From: Selenomonadales bacterium
GTDB lineage: Bacteria; Bacillota; Clostridia; Christensenellales; QALW01
DNA: 22,046 bases
NCBI GenBank assembly: GCA_003150515.1
Contig: QALW01000029.1
Coordinates: 1-22,046, forward strand
Direction: 5' to 3'
Part shown: positions 12,856-21,426 of the stretch, in pieces
Layout of the letters: each line of letters begins with the position of its first letter
Numbering within the stretch: position 1 is the stretch's first letter
Position numbers and translations under genes: made by a program
Notes under the pieces: model-generated
Seen by the model: only the letters and a program-made list of their open reading frames with translations
The model's database searches: none
What the model was told of the DNA's origin: nothing

Positions 12856-15303
12856 TCAAAGTTTTTTATAAACTTTTGCTAAAGAATCTCCCAAGATGCC
12901 CAGCACATATGGTTTGCCCGCGGACAGCCTCGGCTCTATAAACAGGCTTTCCGTATTAATGCATTCAACCTCTCCGTTTGAATGCACGCAAAGCATATCA
13001 AAAGGCTCCTTAACTGCCAGCGCGGCCACAAGCGTCGTGCCGTTAGCGCCGTTTTTCTTAAAATCAAAAGTCTTAAGGCCTTTGCGGTTGCGCACCGAAA
13101 GCTCATAATCCACGCTCAGCGATCTTTTGGCGTATCCCTTTTCCGTCCATACTATTATCTCGCCCTCCCCGTCGCATTGGGAAGCGAAAATAACGCTGTC
13201 CCCATTATCCAGCGCCATAGCCTTAACGCCGGAGGACACCCTGCCCGTAACGGGAATATCCTCTTTGACTATATTAAGGCTCATTCCCTTTTGGGAGACG
13301 AACAGCACGCTGCCCTCCTCCCGGACAGGCTCAGCGCCCAAAAGAACATCCCCTTCCTTGAGGGAAATCGCGGAGTATCTGCTCTTCTTTACGGCGTATT
13401 CGCTCCAAGCGCTGCATTTAATCAAGCCGTTTTTAGTATAAAAATACAAATTGCCTTCGGGCAGCTCTTTATATGAAAAAAGATAAACTATCTTTTCCTC
13501 AGGCTGAATCCCCGAAAAAACCTTAGCGGATAAAGCTCCTTTATCCTTCCATTTGCATTCGGGCACGTCTTCAACAGATAAATTATAGGCATATCCCGCG
13601 CTGCTGAAAGCAAGCAATTTTTCAGCCGTATTGGAGTTGAAGGTTATTATGGGAATTTCATTTTCCTGCACGCCGTCGTAATCCTTATTGGAACGGCTGT
13701 AATTTTTAACGGACACTCTTTTTACATTCCCGCCCGCGTCTATGGAAATTATAACGTCCTCCACCACTTTAAAATCCTGCGCGGTATGGGTTTCAACAGG
13801 AGCCTCGCTTAAAATTACCGTCCTGCGCGGAGATTTATATTTGCGCTTTATATCCAGAAGATTCTTTTTAATCAATTCCATAAGCTTGGTCTTGCTGTTT
13901 AAAAGCCCTTCAAGATATTCTATCAGCTCGCGCAATTCTTTAAGCTTGAGCTCAATGCTCTCCACTTCCAGCGCCGTGAGCCTTTGCAGGCGCATTTCCA
14001 ATATGGCCGTGGCCTGACGCTCCGAAAGAGAAAAGGCTTCCCGCAGCCTTTCGCGCGCCGTGCGCACATTGGGGCTGCTCTTAATAATTTTTATAACCTC
14101 GTCTATATTCTGAATAGCTATCAGCAATCCGGCATAAATCTCTTCATCCAGGCGGGCCTTATCCAGATCGTGGCGCACCCGCCTGCGCTCCACCTCCCGC
14201 TGATGCTCTATATAATAGCGGTTAATCTCCAAAAGCCCAAGCTGAACGGGCTTGCCCTCGGCTATAGCCACCATATTAACGCCGAAAGAGGCCTGCAAAT
14301 CACTGTATTTATAGAGATAAGCCAGCACCTTTTGGACGTCGGCGTCTTTGCGGAGCTCTATAACCGCGCGCATGCCGGTATTCATATCCGATTCATCCCG
14401 TATATCGCTTATGGAAGAAAGTATGCCCTTTTTTTCATCGCTCAGCTTCATTATATCGGCCAGCATTTTAGCTTTATTAACCTGGAAGGGCACTTCTGTT
14501 ATAACGATCAGCTTTTTGCCGTTGGGGCCGTTCTCTATATGAGTCTTAGAGCGCACCAGCAGCCTGCCCCTGCCCGTCTTATATATATTCTCTATATCCG
14601 AGCCGTTTATAATATAGCCTCCCGTGGGAAAATCCGGGCCTTTAAGATGTTTAAGCAGCTCGGGCAGGGTTATTCGCGGATTGTCAATCTGGGCGATTAC
14701 GCCGTCTATAACCTCGGCCAGATTATGCGTGGGGATATTGGTGGCCAGCCCTACGGCTATGCCATAAGAGCCGTTCACCAGCAGATTGGGAAAACGTCCG
14801 GGCAGCACAGTGGGCTCCTTTAAGGAATCGTCGTAATTCAGCGCCCATTTAACCGTATCCTTTTCTATATCCCTTAATAATTCCAGCGCTATGGGCGCAA
14901 GACGCGCCTCCGTATATCTTGCGGCCGCCGCTCCGTCTCCGTCAATGGAACCGAAGCATCCATGCCCGTCCACCAGCGGCTCGCGCAGGCTGAAATCCTG
15001 AGCCATGCGCACCATGGTTTCATATATGCTGGAATCTCCGTGGGGATGATATTTTGCCATAGTTTCCCCCACGATATACGCGCTCTTTTTATAGGGCTTG
15101 TCCGGAAAGAGATTCTGGGTGTACATAGCGTAAAGCACCCTTCGCTGAACGGGCTTTAGGCCGTCCTCCACCCTTGGAAGGGCCCGTTCGAGTATAACAT
15201 GCTCTGCATAAGGCATCATGGAGTTATGCATAACCTCCTCCATGGTCTGAAAGCTCACTTTCTGCTCAGAAAGAGGTACTATATAATCGTCCTTTCTGGC
15301 CAT
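12856..15303 (-). CDS. parC: DNA topoisomerase IV subunit A
   Basis: This is the cleavage-and-religation subunit of a type IIA topoisomerase that decatenates chromosomes. The 815-residue product has the winged-helix region with Tyr130 (the DNA-linking tyrosine, in AAARYTEARL) and the long coiled segment (about 400-490). The C-terminal beta-pinwheel begins near residue 510. The quinolone region reads HPHGDSSIYE (Ser91, Glu95), the pattern of wild-type Gram-positive ParC and not of GyrA. The GyrA box is absent (only a degenerate RNRKGLK), which also favours ParC. It follows parE after three bases. Confidence 0.92.
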   Translation of the reverse strand: MARKDDYIVPLSEQKVSFQTMEEVMHNSMMPYAEHVILERALPRVEDGLKPVQRRVLYAMYTQNLFPDKPYKKSAYIVGETMAKYHPHGDSSIYETMVRMAQDFSLREPLVDGHGCFGSIDGDGAAAARYTEARLAPIALELLRDIEKDTVKWALNYDDSLKEPTVLPGRFPNLLVNGSYGIAVGLATNIPTHNLAEVIDGVIAQIDNPRITLPELLKHLKGPDFPTGGYIINGSDIENIYKTGRGRLLVRSKTHIENGPNGKKLIVITEVPFQVNKAKMLADIMKLSDEKKGILSSISDIRDESDMNTGMRAVIELRKDADVQKVLAYLYKYSDLQASFGVNMVAIAEGKPVQLGLLEINRYYIEHQREVERRRVRHDLDKARLDEEIYAGLLIAIQNIDEVIKIIKSSPNVRTARERLREAFSLSERQATAILEMRLQRLTALEVESIELKLKELRELIEYLEGLLNSKTKLMELIKKNLLDIKRKYKSPRRTVILSEAPVETHTAQDFKVVEDVIISIDAGGNVKRVSVKNYSRSNKDYDGVQENEIPIITFNSNTAEKLLAFSSAGYAYNLSVEDVPECKWKDKGALSAKVFSGIQPEEKIVYLFSYKELPEGNLYFYTKNGLIKCSAWSEYAVKKSRYSAISLKEGDVLLGAEPVREEGSVLFVSQKGMSLNIVKEDIPVTGRVSSGVKAMALDNGDSVIFASQCDGEGEIIVWTEKGYAKRSLSVDYELSVRNRKGLKTFDFKKNGANGTTLVAALAVKEPFDMLCVHSNGEVECINTESLFIEPRLSAGKPYVLGILGDSLAKVYKKL

Positions 15304-15306
15304 TTT

Positions 15307-17277
15307 TTACTGCACCCCCTTTTCCTTGGCAAATAAATCCACCTTGTTAAAATCGGCGTTTTCTATTATATAGGCCTTGCGCACATCCGTTTTATCCCCC
15401 ATTAATACCGTAACCAGCCTGTCCGCCTCGGCCGCGTCCTCAATGGTAACCTGCACCAAATTGCGCGTCCGCGGATTCATGGTCGTATCATAAAGCTGCG
15501 CCGCGTCCATTTCTCCCAGCCCCTTATAGCGCTGGATTGTATAGCCTCTGCCCATACGCTGGGCGGCCTCGGCTCTCTCCTTATCATTATAGACGTATAC
15601 CACTTCTTTTGTTGAATTTTTCTCCAATCTGTATAAAGGGGGCACGCCTATGAAAACATGGCCGCTTATAATCAGCTCGCGCATATAGCGGTAGAAAAAT
15701 GTCAGCAGAATGGAACGTATATGCGCGCCGTCCTGGTCAGCGTCGGCCAGAATTATAACCTTATGGTATTTAAGCGAATTAATATCAAAATCCACGTCTA
15801 TCCCCGTGCCCAGAGCGGTAATAAGCGTGCGGTATTCCTCGTTGGTGAGCACCTGGTCCAAACGCTTCTTCTCACAGTTAAGCGGTTTGCCGCGCAAGGG
15901 CAGAATAGCCTGGAAGCGGCGGTCCCGCCCCTGCTTAGCCGTGCCTCCGGCGCTGTCCCCCTCTACTATGAATAATTCGTTTTCCTCCGGCTTTTTGCCC
16001 GTGCAGCTTGAAAGCTTGCCCACAAGAGGCGCGCCCTCCAGGCTGCTGCGCTTGCGGGCTATATCCTTGGCCTTTTTAGCCGCCTCCCGCACCCTCGCCG
16101 CCTGCACGGCCTTTTCCAGAATGCATTCTCCCGCCGCGGAATTTTTCGGATCGTCCAGATATCTTTTAAGGCTCTCAGAAATAATGCCCTCCACGGCCGG
16201 CCGGGCTTCAACATTGCCCAGCTTGGTCTTGGTCTGCCCCTCAAACTGGATATTCTGCATTTTAACAGTTAAAATTGCAGTAATGCCCTCCCGGAAATCC
16301 TCGCCGTTAAAATTGGCGTCCTTTTCCTTAAGCAATTCCACCCGCCTAGCATAATCGTTAAGCACTTTAGTAAGCGCCGATTTGAAGCCCGTTTCATGCG
16401 TGCCCCCCTCGGTGGTGGGAATATTGTTCACAAAGGAATATATGCTCTCGGTATAGGAATCGGTATATTGAATAGCGGCGGCGCAGTATATGCCGTCCTG
16501 CTCTCCCTCCAGATAGATAGGAGGATTAAATTTGACCTCTTTCTCGTTATTGAGATATTCCACATAATCAGAAATGCCGCCCGAAAAATGATATTCAGCC
16601 GTCTTAAAGCCCTCGGCCGTCTTCTGGCGCTCGTCCGTCAAGGTTATGCTTAGGCCGCCGTTCAAAAAGGCCAGTTCCTTAAGCCGGCGCTTGATTACGT
16701 CATATTGAAAGGAGGCCGCGTCAAACACCCGCGCGTCCGGCTTAAAGCGCACCAGAGAACCGTGCTTATGAGTCTTGCCCGTCTCTCTTAAATGCTGCCT
16801 GCATACTCCCGAAAGCACTTTTAGCTGCTGAGCGTCATAATAGCTTTCAAAATCCGCTCTGTATATTTTATAGTCGTGATAAACCTCGACATACAGCCAT
16901 TCTGAAAGCGCGTTGACCACCGAAGCGCCCACGCCGTGAAGACCGCCGCTGTATTTATAATTGGAATCGTCAAACTTGCCCCCGGCATGAAGCTGAGTAA
17001 AAATTACCTCCACGCCCGAAACGCCCATGACGGGATGTATATCCACGGGCATGCCCCGGCCGTCGTCTTCCACGCTGACGCTGTTATCCGCATGCAGAGT
17101 CACCCACATATGCTCCGCGTAGCCGTTGGCAGCTTCGTCTATGGCGTTATCCACTATTTCCCACAGCAGATGATGCATACCCTTGCTGCCCGTCGTGCCT
17201 ATATACATGCCCGGCCTCATGCGGACGGCGTCCAGCCCCTCCAGGATTCTTATATCGCTGGCATTATATTCGCTCAT
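15307..17277 (-). CDS. parE: DNA topoisomerase IV subunit B
   Basis: ParE is the ATPase subunit partnering ParC. The 656-residue product has the GHKL ATP-binding domain (Asn44 in EIVDNAIDEA, DDGRGMP at 71-77, GGLHGVGASVVNAL at 111-124). The transducer domain follows, then the TOPRIM domain with Glu439 in EGDSAGG and ADADQDGAHI (Asp512, 514, 516). The C-terminal YKGLGEMDA motif is also present. Length is typical for ParE/GyrB without insert. The ParE call rather than GyrB rests mainly on the adjoining parC. A GGAGG site and a good promoter precede it, making it the head of the parE-parC unit. Confidence 0.92.
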   Translation of the reverse strand: MSEYNASDIRILEGLDAVRMRPGMYIGTTGSKGMHHLLWEIVDNAIDEAANGYAEHMWVTLHADNSVSVEDDGRGMPVDIHPVMGVSGVEVIFTQLHAGGKFDDSNYKYSGGLHGVGASVVNALSEWLYVEVYHDYKIYRADFESYYDAQQLKVLSGVCRQHLRETGKTHKHGSLVRFKPDARVFDAASFQYDVIKRRLKELAFLNGGLSITLTDERQKTAEGFKTAEYHFSGGISDYVEYLNNEKEVKFNPPIYLEGEQDGIYCAAAIQYTDSYTESIYSFVNNIPTTEGGTHETGFKSALTKVLNDYARRVELLKEKDANFNGEDFREGITAILTVKMQNIQFEGQTKTKLGNVEARPAVEGIISESLKRYLDDPKNSAAGECILEKAVQAARVREAAKKAKDIARKRSSLEGAPLVGKLSSCTGKKPEENELFIVEGDSAGGTAKQGRDRRFQAILPLRGKPLNCEKKRLDQVLTNEEYRTLITALGTGIDVDFDINSLKYHKVIILADADQDGAHIRSILLTFFYRYMRELIISGHVFIGVPPLYRLEKNSTKEVVYVYNDKERAEAAQRMGRGYTIQRYKGLGEMDAAQLYDTTMNPRTRNLVQVTIEDAAEADRLVTVLMGDKTDVRKAYIIENADFNKVDLFAKEKGVQ

Positions 17278-17312
17278 TAAAGCGCCTCCATATATAGTGT
17301 AATATCTAATAT

Positions 17313-17341
17313 ATTATACATTATGTATTGAGTTTTTGCAA
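17313..17341 (-). promoter_or_regulatory. Promoter of parE-parC
   Basis: The minus strand has TTGCAA (17336-17341) and TATAAT (17313-17318) separated by 17 bases. GGAGG lies before the parE ATG. The -10 is perfect and the -35 matches four of six positions. Confidence 0.7.
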
Positions 17342-17371
17342 AGGGTATTTAAAATGTCCCCCGCAGCGGGC

Positions 17372-17423
17372 TTGCGCGTTAAAATAAGCGGTGATATAAT
17401 TGAAAAATAATAATGTTCAGGAG
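17372..17423 (+). promoter_or_regulatory. Promoter and ribosome site of the MmcQ-family gene
   Basis: TTGCGC (17372-17377), a 17-base spacer and TATAAT (17395-17400) precede AGGAG (17419-17423). That ribosome site decides the start at 17430, not an in-frame ATG at 17400 that overlaps the -10 box. The two boxes are identical to those of the gat-like operon. Confidence 0.65.
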
Positions 17424-17429
17424 ACGAGA

Positions 17430-17759
17430 ATGGATAAAAACCAGCTTAAAAATATATGTCTTAATCTAAAAAACACCTACGAGGATTATCCCTTTGACGA
17501 AGAATGGACTGTCATAAGGCATAAGGGCTCAAAGAAATGCTTTGCGTTTATTTTTGAAAAAGAGGGGTTGAAAATTAATTTAAAATGCGAGCCCATGCAG
17601 GCTGCTTTCTTAAGACGGCAATATAGCTGCATAACTCCCGCCTACCACATGAACAAGGAGCACTGGATAACGGCAGAAGCTTTTAACATGCCTGAAGAGC
17701 TTTTAAAAGATTTGATAGAGCAGAGCTATATGCTTACCCAAAAGCGTCCGCGTTCATAG
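17430..17759 (+). CDS. MmcQ/YjbR-family protein
   Basis: The 109-residue product fits the MmcQ/YjbR family, small CyaY-like-fold proteins suggested to bind DNA but without a settled function. Diagnostic parts are the N-terminal YEDYPFDEEW segment, a central CFAFIFEKEGLKINLKCEP strand pair, and the signature TPAYHMNKEHWITA. A helix of the LLKDLIEQSYML type ends the protein. Length is normal. It stands alone, divergent from parE and convergent with the alkyltransferase-like gene, so its neighbours give little clue to its job. Confidence 0.88.
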   Translation: MDKNQLKNICLNLKNTYEDYPFDEEWTVIRHKGSKKCFAFIFEKEGLKINLKCEPMQAAFLRRQYSCITPAYHMNKEHWITAEAFNMPEELLKDLIEQSYMLTQKRPRS

Positions 17760-17827
17760 CGGCGCCGTGCAAATGAACATATTTTAATATGAGCATGCAT
17801 GCATATCGATTTATTTTAGGCATATAA

Positions 17828-17856
17828 AAACGGCTCTTGGGCAATAAGAGCCGTTT
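17828..17856. terminator. Terminator between converging genes
   Basis: An 11-bp stem (AAACGGCTCTT with AAGAGCCGTTT) and a seven-base loop lie between the MmcQ-family gene (+) and the alkyltransferase-like gene (-). On the minus strand the stem is followed by a run of T, and on the plus strand by only three. It is clearest as the minus-strand terminator but may serve both. Confidence 0.8.
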
Positions 17857-17881
17857 AATCAGACTTACGTTTATAATAATT

Positions 17882-18181
17882 CTACCATTGATATTTATCC
17901 AAATCTATTCGGCCGTTTTCATCCGCCTCCACTCCCTCCTGGCGCAGCAGTTCAAGCTGAACCTGCACGCCTCCGAAAGCAAACGCGCTGGAAGGACGGC
18001 CCAATCTATCCACCACTCTATGACAGGGAATCACACCCGGCTCAGGATTGACATGCAGGGCGTAACCCACCACCCGCGACCACCTAGAATTGCCCGCCAT
18101 GGCGGCTATCTGGCCGTAGGTGGCCACTTTTCCCTCAGGAATGCGGCGCACCACGTCATATATTTTTTCAAACGTATTCAT
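17882..18181 (-). CDS. One-domain O6-alkylguanine-DNA alkyltransferase family protein
   Basis: The 99-residue product is only the C-terminal DNA-binding and active-site domain of the MGMT/Ogt family. It has the helix-turn-helix KVATYGQIAAMAG (18-30), the Arg-finger region SRVVGYALHVNP, and the active-site motif VIPCHRVV with Cys53. Alkyltransferase-like (ATL) proteins usually replace this cysteine, so the protein may still transfer alkyl groups. The N-terminal domain of full MGMT is absent, as in other short forms. The ATG at 18181 is chosen because AAGGAG lies six bases upstream. The reading frame continues further upstream to 18259, but through the gpsA terminator, so a longer start is unlikely. 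Confidence 0.85.
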   Translation of the reverse strand: MNTFEKIYDVVRRIPEGKVATYGQIAAMAGNSRWSRVVGYALHVNPEPGVIPCHRVVDRLGRPSSAFAFGGVQVQLELLRQEGVEADENGRIDLDKYQW

Positions 18182-18230
18182 AATAAGCTCCTTTGCATAT
18201 AAGAATCCGGCCGGCCGCGCCCAAGCCTGC

Positions 18231-18269
18231 AAAAAAACGGCAGCGCCCGGAGCGCTCATAAGCGCTGCC
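18231..18269 (-). terminator. Intrinsic terminator downstream of gpsA
   Basis: On the minus strand GGCAGCGC (18262-18269) pairs with GCGCTGCC (18239-18246), followed within one base by seven T (18231-18237). An inner alternative hairpin pairs two AGCGCT copies (18251-18266). It ends the gpsA transcript about 40 bases after the stop codon. Confidence 0.78.
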
Positions 18270-18309
18270 CAAGCGGCGGAATTAAAGCCTGATTATATCG
18301 CCTGAAGAA

Positions 18310-19314
18310 TCAATAAAATTCAGTTTTTAAATTTCTGAGCAGCATTCCCTCCAATGCCTCCCCAACTTCCACGCCATGAAAAATAACGCTGTATACTCCC
18401 GAACATATAGGCATATCCACGTTATATTCACAGCTCAGAAGCATAATAGCCTGAGCCGTATTTACTCCCTCGGCCAGCCCTATATTATGCCTTCCCTTCC
18501 TGAGCATATCCAATTCCGTGCCGCTGCCCTGCGCCTGAGCGCGCGCAAAGGCCTCTCCGAAGCTGCGGTTATGACTGTGGGGAGAGAAAAGCGTCGCCTC
18601 GTAATCTCCCAGATGGCATAAGCCGTAAGCCGTCATTTCATTGCCGCCCATAGCCTTTATAAGCCTGGATACTTCCCGCGCCCCTCTGGCCATAAGCGCC
18701 CCCTTCATGGAATCCCCGCCTATGCCGTCCAGCATGCCCGCGGCAATGCCTATAACATTTTTGGCAGCGGCGCCCACTTCATTGCCTATGAGGTCGTCTC
18801 CGTAATACATCCTGATTAATTTGCCGCTCAAAGCCGCCGCCAATTCCTTTTTAACGGCCGGCTCTGCCGAATCAATTACCATGCAGTTGGGATTCCCCTT
18901 AACAAATTCCTGGACATGGCCCGGCCCCAGCCATACTGCCGGAGTCGCCTTGGGAGCATATTGCCCCGCAATTTGGCTCAGCCTCAGGCCCGTCCCCTTT
19001 TCCAGGCCTTTCATGCACAGCACCAGCACCTTGCCTTTAGTCTCCCTTGCAGACATGCCGTCCATAAGCTCGCGAAAATCCTGAGCGCCCACCGATATAA
19101 ATATCCAGTCTGAAAAAGCCAGGGCTTCATCCAAATCGTCGGTATAACGGACGTTGGGCCCAAAATTCACCATTCCGTTGCCGTTATTCACCCTGATTCT
19201 GAAAAAATGCTCTGATTCCTCCCTGCCATAGAGCATAACGTTAAAATTCAGGCTGTCCAGATACCATGCGATAAAGCTGCCCCATCTTCCGCAGCCAATA
19301 ACCGTTGCGTTCAT
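18310..19314 (-). CDS. gpsA: Glycerol-3-phosphate dehydrogenase (NAD(P)+)
   Basis: GpsA reduces dihydroxyacetone phosphate to sn-glycerol 3-phosphate, the backbone for phospholipids. The 334-residue product has the dinucleotide-binding motif GCGRWG (7-12) right at the start. It also has a WLGPGHVQEFVKGNPNC segment matching the family's GPS/H-AEE motif, the catalytic-lysine region AAAKNVIGIAAG, and the substrate-binding HLGDYEATLFSPHSHNR. The start at 19314 puts the Rossmann motif at the N-terminus, as usual. The frame is open to 19446 but overlaps the upstream esterase gene. The gene follows the esterase after 38 bases on the same strand. Confidence 0.93.
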   Translation of the reverse strand: MNATVIGCGRWGSFIAWYLDSLNFNVMLYGREESEHFFRIRVNNGNGMVNFGPNVRYTDDLDEALAFSDWIFISVGAQDFRELMDGMSARETKGKVLVLCMKGLEKGTGLRLSQIAGQYAPKATPAVWLGPGHVQEFVKGNPNCMVIDSAEPAVKKELAAALSGKLIRMYYGDDLIGNEVGAAAKNVIGIAAGMLDGIGGDSMKGALMARGAREVSRLIKAMGGNEMTAYGLCHLGDYEATLFSPHSHNRSFGEAFARAQAQGSGTELDMLRKGRHNIGLAEGVNTAQAIMLLSCEYNVDMPICSGVYSVIFHGVEVGEALEGMLLRNLKTEFY

Positions 19315-19352
19315 AAATTCGTATTTCCTCCAAATAACTTTCGCCGTTAATT

Positions 19353-20240
19353 TTAAAGAGAAGCCGTAAATTCCGCTATTTCCTCCAGCGCCTGACGGGA
19401 TTGCGGCAGCCCGTAGGCCTGAAACACATGCCACATATCCTCCCATACGCTTAATTTCACACTGCCGCCCGCCCTCTCTATCTTTTCCTTTATTCGAGTG
19501 CTGTCGCTCAAAAGGATTTCCCTGGCCCCCGCCTGCACCAATACGGGCGGCAGGCCCGAAAGCTCTCCGTAAACGGGCGATATATAAGGATTATCCACTT
19601 TATCCGTTCCTATATACATACGGGCGCTGTTCCTTAAAGCTTCCACGCTCAGAACGGGATCCTTCTCCTCCAACTGGATGCTCTCGCCCGAAACGGTTAA
19701 ATCCGTCCAGGGAGACATAAGCACCAGTCCGCAGGGCAGAGGCAGGCCGTCCGCCTTAGCCTTAAGGGCCGAAGCCAGCGCCAGCCCGCCGCCGGCCGAT
19801 TCGCCGGCAAAAATTACGCTCTCAGCGTCTATATCGGCCGAAAGCAGCGCCGCATACATGCTCATTGCGTCGCTAAGCGCCGCCGGATAAGGCGATTCGG
19901 GCGCAAGCCGGTATTCAAATGAAAGCACTCCCAGCCCGCAGACATTGGCCAGCTTGGCTCCCAGCCCCCGGCTGGATTTCAAATTGCCCGCAACATACGC
20001 GCCGCCATGAAAATAAAGCATAATCTTATCCTGCTTTATGCTTTTAGGACTTATCCATTGAGCAGGCAGGCCGCAGTATTCGCATTCCTCCACGGTTACT
20101 CCGGCAGGCGAGGGAATAAGCGCGCAGGCTCTTAACTGAGACAATCTCATTTCCTCGACTGATTCTCCCGCAAGATAGGGCTTCACCATCTTCAGCACGC
20201 CCGCAAATATTTTGGCCTCCAGTTCACTGAGTTTTTCCAT
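19353..20240 (-). CDS. Alpha/beta-hydrolase, HSL-family esterase/lipase
   Basis: The 295-residue product is a hormone-sensitive-lipase-type carboxylesterase. It has the oxyanion-hole motif YFHGGAY (77-82, His-Gly-Gly) and the nucleophile elbow GESAGG (Ser148). The acid is Asp246 in LLSDSTR and the histidine is His271 in WHVFQAY, so the triad is complete. YRLAPESPYPAAL and SPWTDLT are also family hallmarks. No signal peptide is present, so it is cytoplasmic. AGGAAGAGG precedes the ATG. It sits between ung and gpsA on the same strand. A link to lipid metabolism with gpsA is possible, but the substrate cannot be told from sequence. Confidence 0.9.
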   Translation of the reverse strand: MEKLSELEAKIFAGVLKMVKPYLAGESVEEMRLSQLRACALIPSPAGVTVEECEYCGLPAQWISPKSIKQDKIMLYFHGGAYVAGNLKSSRGLGAKLANVCGLGVLSFEYRLAPESPYPAALSDAMSMYAALLSADIDAESVIFAGESAGGGLALASALKAKADGLPLPCGLVLMSPWTDLTVSGESIQLEEKDPVLSVEALRNSARMYIGTDKVDNPYISPVYGELSGLPPVLVQAGAREILLSDSTRIKEKIERAGGSVKLSVWEDMWHVFQAYGLPQSRQALEEIAEFTASL

Positions 20241-20276
20241 TCTTTTCCTCTTCCTGCTTTTTATGTGTCAAAGGCT

Positions 20277-20325
20277 GCGCCCTTAAACACGCCTCATTTA
20301 TAAGAGGCTTCGGCCTTAAGCGCGC
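20277..20325. repeat. Nested imperfect inverted repeat between ung and the esterase gene
   Basis: GCGCCCTTAA (20277-20286) pairs with TTAAGCGCGC (20316-20325) with one mismatch. Inside it GCCTC (20291-20295) pairs with GAGGC (20304-20308). It lies in the 114-base gap after ung and could slow transcription or stabilise RNA. No T-run follows, so it is not called a terminator. Confidence 0.4.
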
Positions 20326-20354
20326 CCATTCATAATTCTATATAAACGCTTCCG

Positions 20355-21020
20355 TCAAAGGCGCCAATCTATAGGCGTCAATCCCTCTTTCTCAAGCAAT
20401 TTATTGCATTGGGAAAAATGCTTGCAGCCGAAAAATCCGTTATAAGCCGAAAGAGGGCTGGGATGAGGGGCGCTCAGCTTATGATGAATCGGATTGGTTA
20501 TAAGCTGAGCCTTATTTTTAGCATTGGCTCCCCATAAAAGGAATATGACGGGAGAAGTTTTATTATTCAATTCGCTTATCACTCTGTCGGTAAAACGTTC
20601 CCACCCCATGCCTTTATGACTGTTGGGGCTCCCCCGCCGGACAGTAAGCACGGTATTTAAAAGCAGCACGCCCTGCCCCGCCCATTTTGTCAATTCTCCG
20701 CCTCCGCTCATGGTTATGCCTAAATCGTCTTCTATTTCTTTAAAAATATTCATTAGGGACGGCGGCGGCTGAACGCCTTCCTTTACTGAAAAGCAAAGGC
20801 CGTGCGCCTGGCCGGGGCCGTGATACGGATCCTGCCCTATTATGACAACTTTAGTTTGAGCAAAGGAGGTATATTTCAGCGCGTTGAATATATCATACAT
20901 ATTAGGATATATAGTATATGCGGAATATTCCTTTTTCAGAAATTCCCTTAATTGCAGATAATAATCCTTTTTAAATTCATCCGCCAGAATTTCCTCCCAG
21001 TCGTTTCCCAATTTAACCAT
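20355..21020 (-). CDS. ung: Uracil-DNA glycosylase, family 1
   Basis: Ung removes uracil from DNA to start base-excision repair. The 221-residue product has the water-activating motif GQDPYHGPGQAHGL (Asp64), the PPPSLMNIFKE loop, LLLNTVLTV with the uracil-binding Asn, LLWGANA, and the DNA-intercalating HPSPLSAYNGFFG (His186). All expected motifs are intact and the length is normal. The ATG at 21020 is used, with GAGG about ten bases upstream. A TTG eight codons earlier is in frame but less likely. It has its own promoter at 21104-21131 and may be read through into the esterase and gpsA genes. Confidence 0.95.
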   Translation of the reverse strand: MVKLGNDWEEILADEFKKDYYLQLREFLKKEYSAYTIYPNMYDIFNALKYTSFAQTKVVIIGQDPYHGPGQAHGLCFSVKEGVQPPPSLMNIFKEIEDDLGITMSGGGELTKWAGQGVLLLNTVLTVRRGSPNSHKGMGWERFTDRVISELNNKTSPVIFLLWGANAKNKAQLITNPIHHKLSAPHPSPLSAYNGFFGCKHFSQCNKLLEKEGLTPIDWRL

Positions 21021-21103
21021 ATTTATTTGCTCCTCTCCGTGCAAATAGAATAAAAATCTTATTAAGTTAAGCCGCGCGGCAGACTGCTAAAATCTTGTAA
21101 TAT

Positions 21104-21131
21104 ATTATAACATGACGCGGCTATTTTTCAA
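21104..21131 (-). promoter_or_regulatory. Promoter of ung
   Basis: The minus strand has TTGAAA (21126-21131), a 16-base spacer and TATAAT (21104-21109), about 85 bases before the start codon. The -35 matches five of six consensus positions. Confidence 0.68.
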
Positions 21132-21249
21132 AGCATATTTTCCCGCCGCTTTATTAAGACAGAAACAGTCAGGAAAAACTATTTCAATAAAAAATATTAA
21201 TATAATGCGCATACAAGTTAGAATAGTCTCTATTCCTTTTTATGTCTCG

Positions 21250-21258
21250 TGGTATAAT
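21250..21258 (+). promoter_or_regulatory. Extended -10 promoter of the lipoprotein gene
   Basis: TGGTATAAT is a complete extended -10 element. No good -35 is found at 16-18 bases, which is common for extended -10 promoters. It would start a transcript near 21265, leaving a leader of about 160 bases. Confidence 0.5.
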
Positions 21259-21264
21259 ATAAGC

Positions 21265-21426
21265 TGAGAAATATAAATAACATATGATACGCTTATAAAC
21301 ATGCGTTCTTCTGTATTAAAGCGTTATTTCCAAGAAACATTCAATTTACATCCGACCAATCAAACGAATCATTCACGCAAAAACGCATTGGACTCTGGCA
21401 AAATAATATAAACGGAGGACTTTCAT
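21265..21426 (+). other. Long untranslated leader of the lipoprotein gene
   Basis: This stretch holds no gene. It contains a possible fold in which AAATAAC (21275-21281) pairs with GTTATTT (21323-21329), with ACGC/GCGT (21289-21292 and 21303-21306) inside. No known riboswitch class was recognised. GGAGGA before the ATG at 21427 is the ribosome site. Confidence 0.3.

Noticed and set aside
12831..12859. Promoter for hisH (TTGACG-N17-CATAGT)
   Set aside because: The -10 is weak and the -35 overlaps the parC stop. It is kept only as a remark in the hisH entry.
13984..14823. Long plus-strand open frame (279 codons) opposite parC
   Set aside because: It lies wholly antisense to parC, has no recognisable motif or ribosome site, and is explained by the codon bias of the true gene.
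15307..17277. GyrB identity for the topoisomerase B subunit
   Set aside because: The adjoining A subunit lacks the GyrA box and has the ParC-type quinolone region, so ParE is the better call, though B subunits alone are hard to separate.
20243..20271. TTGACA element upstream of the esterase gene
   Set aside because: No -10 box stands at a usable distance. The expected place holds a purine-rich ribosome site instead.
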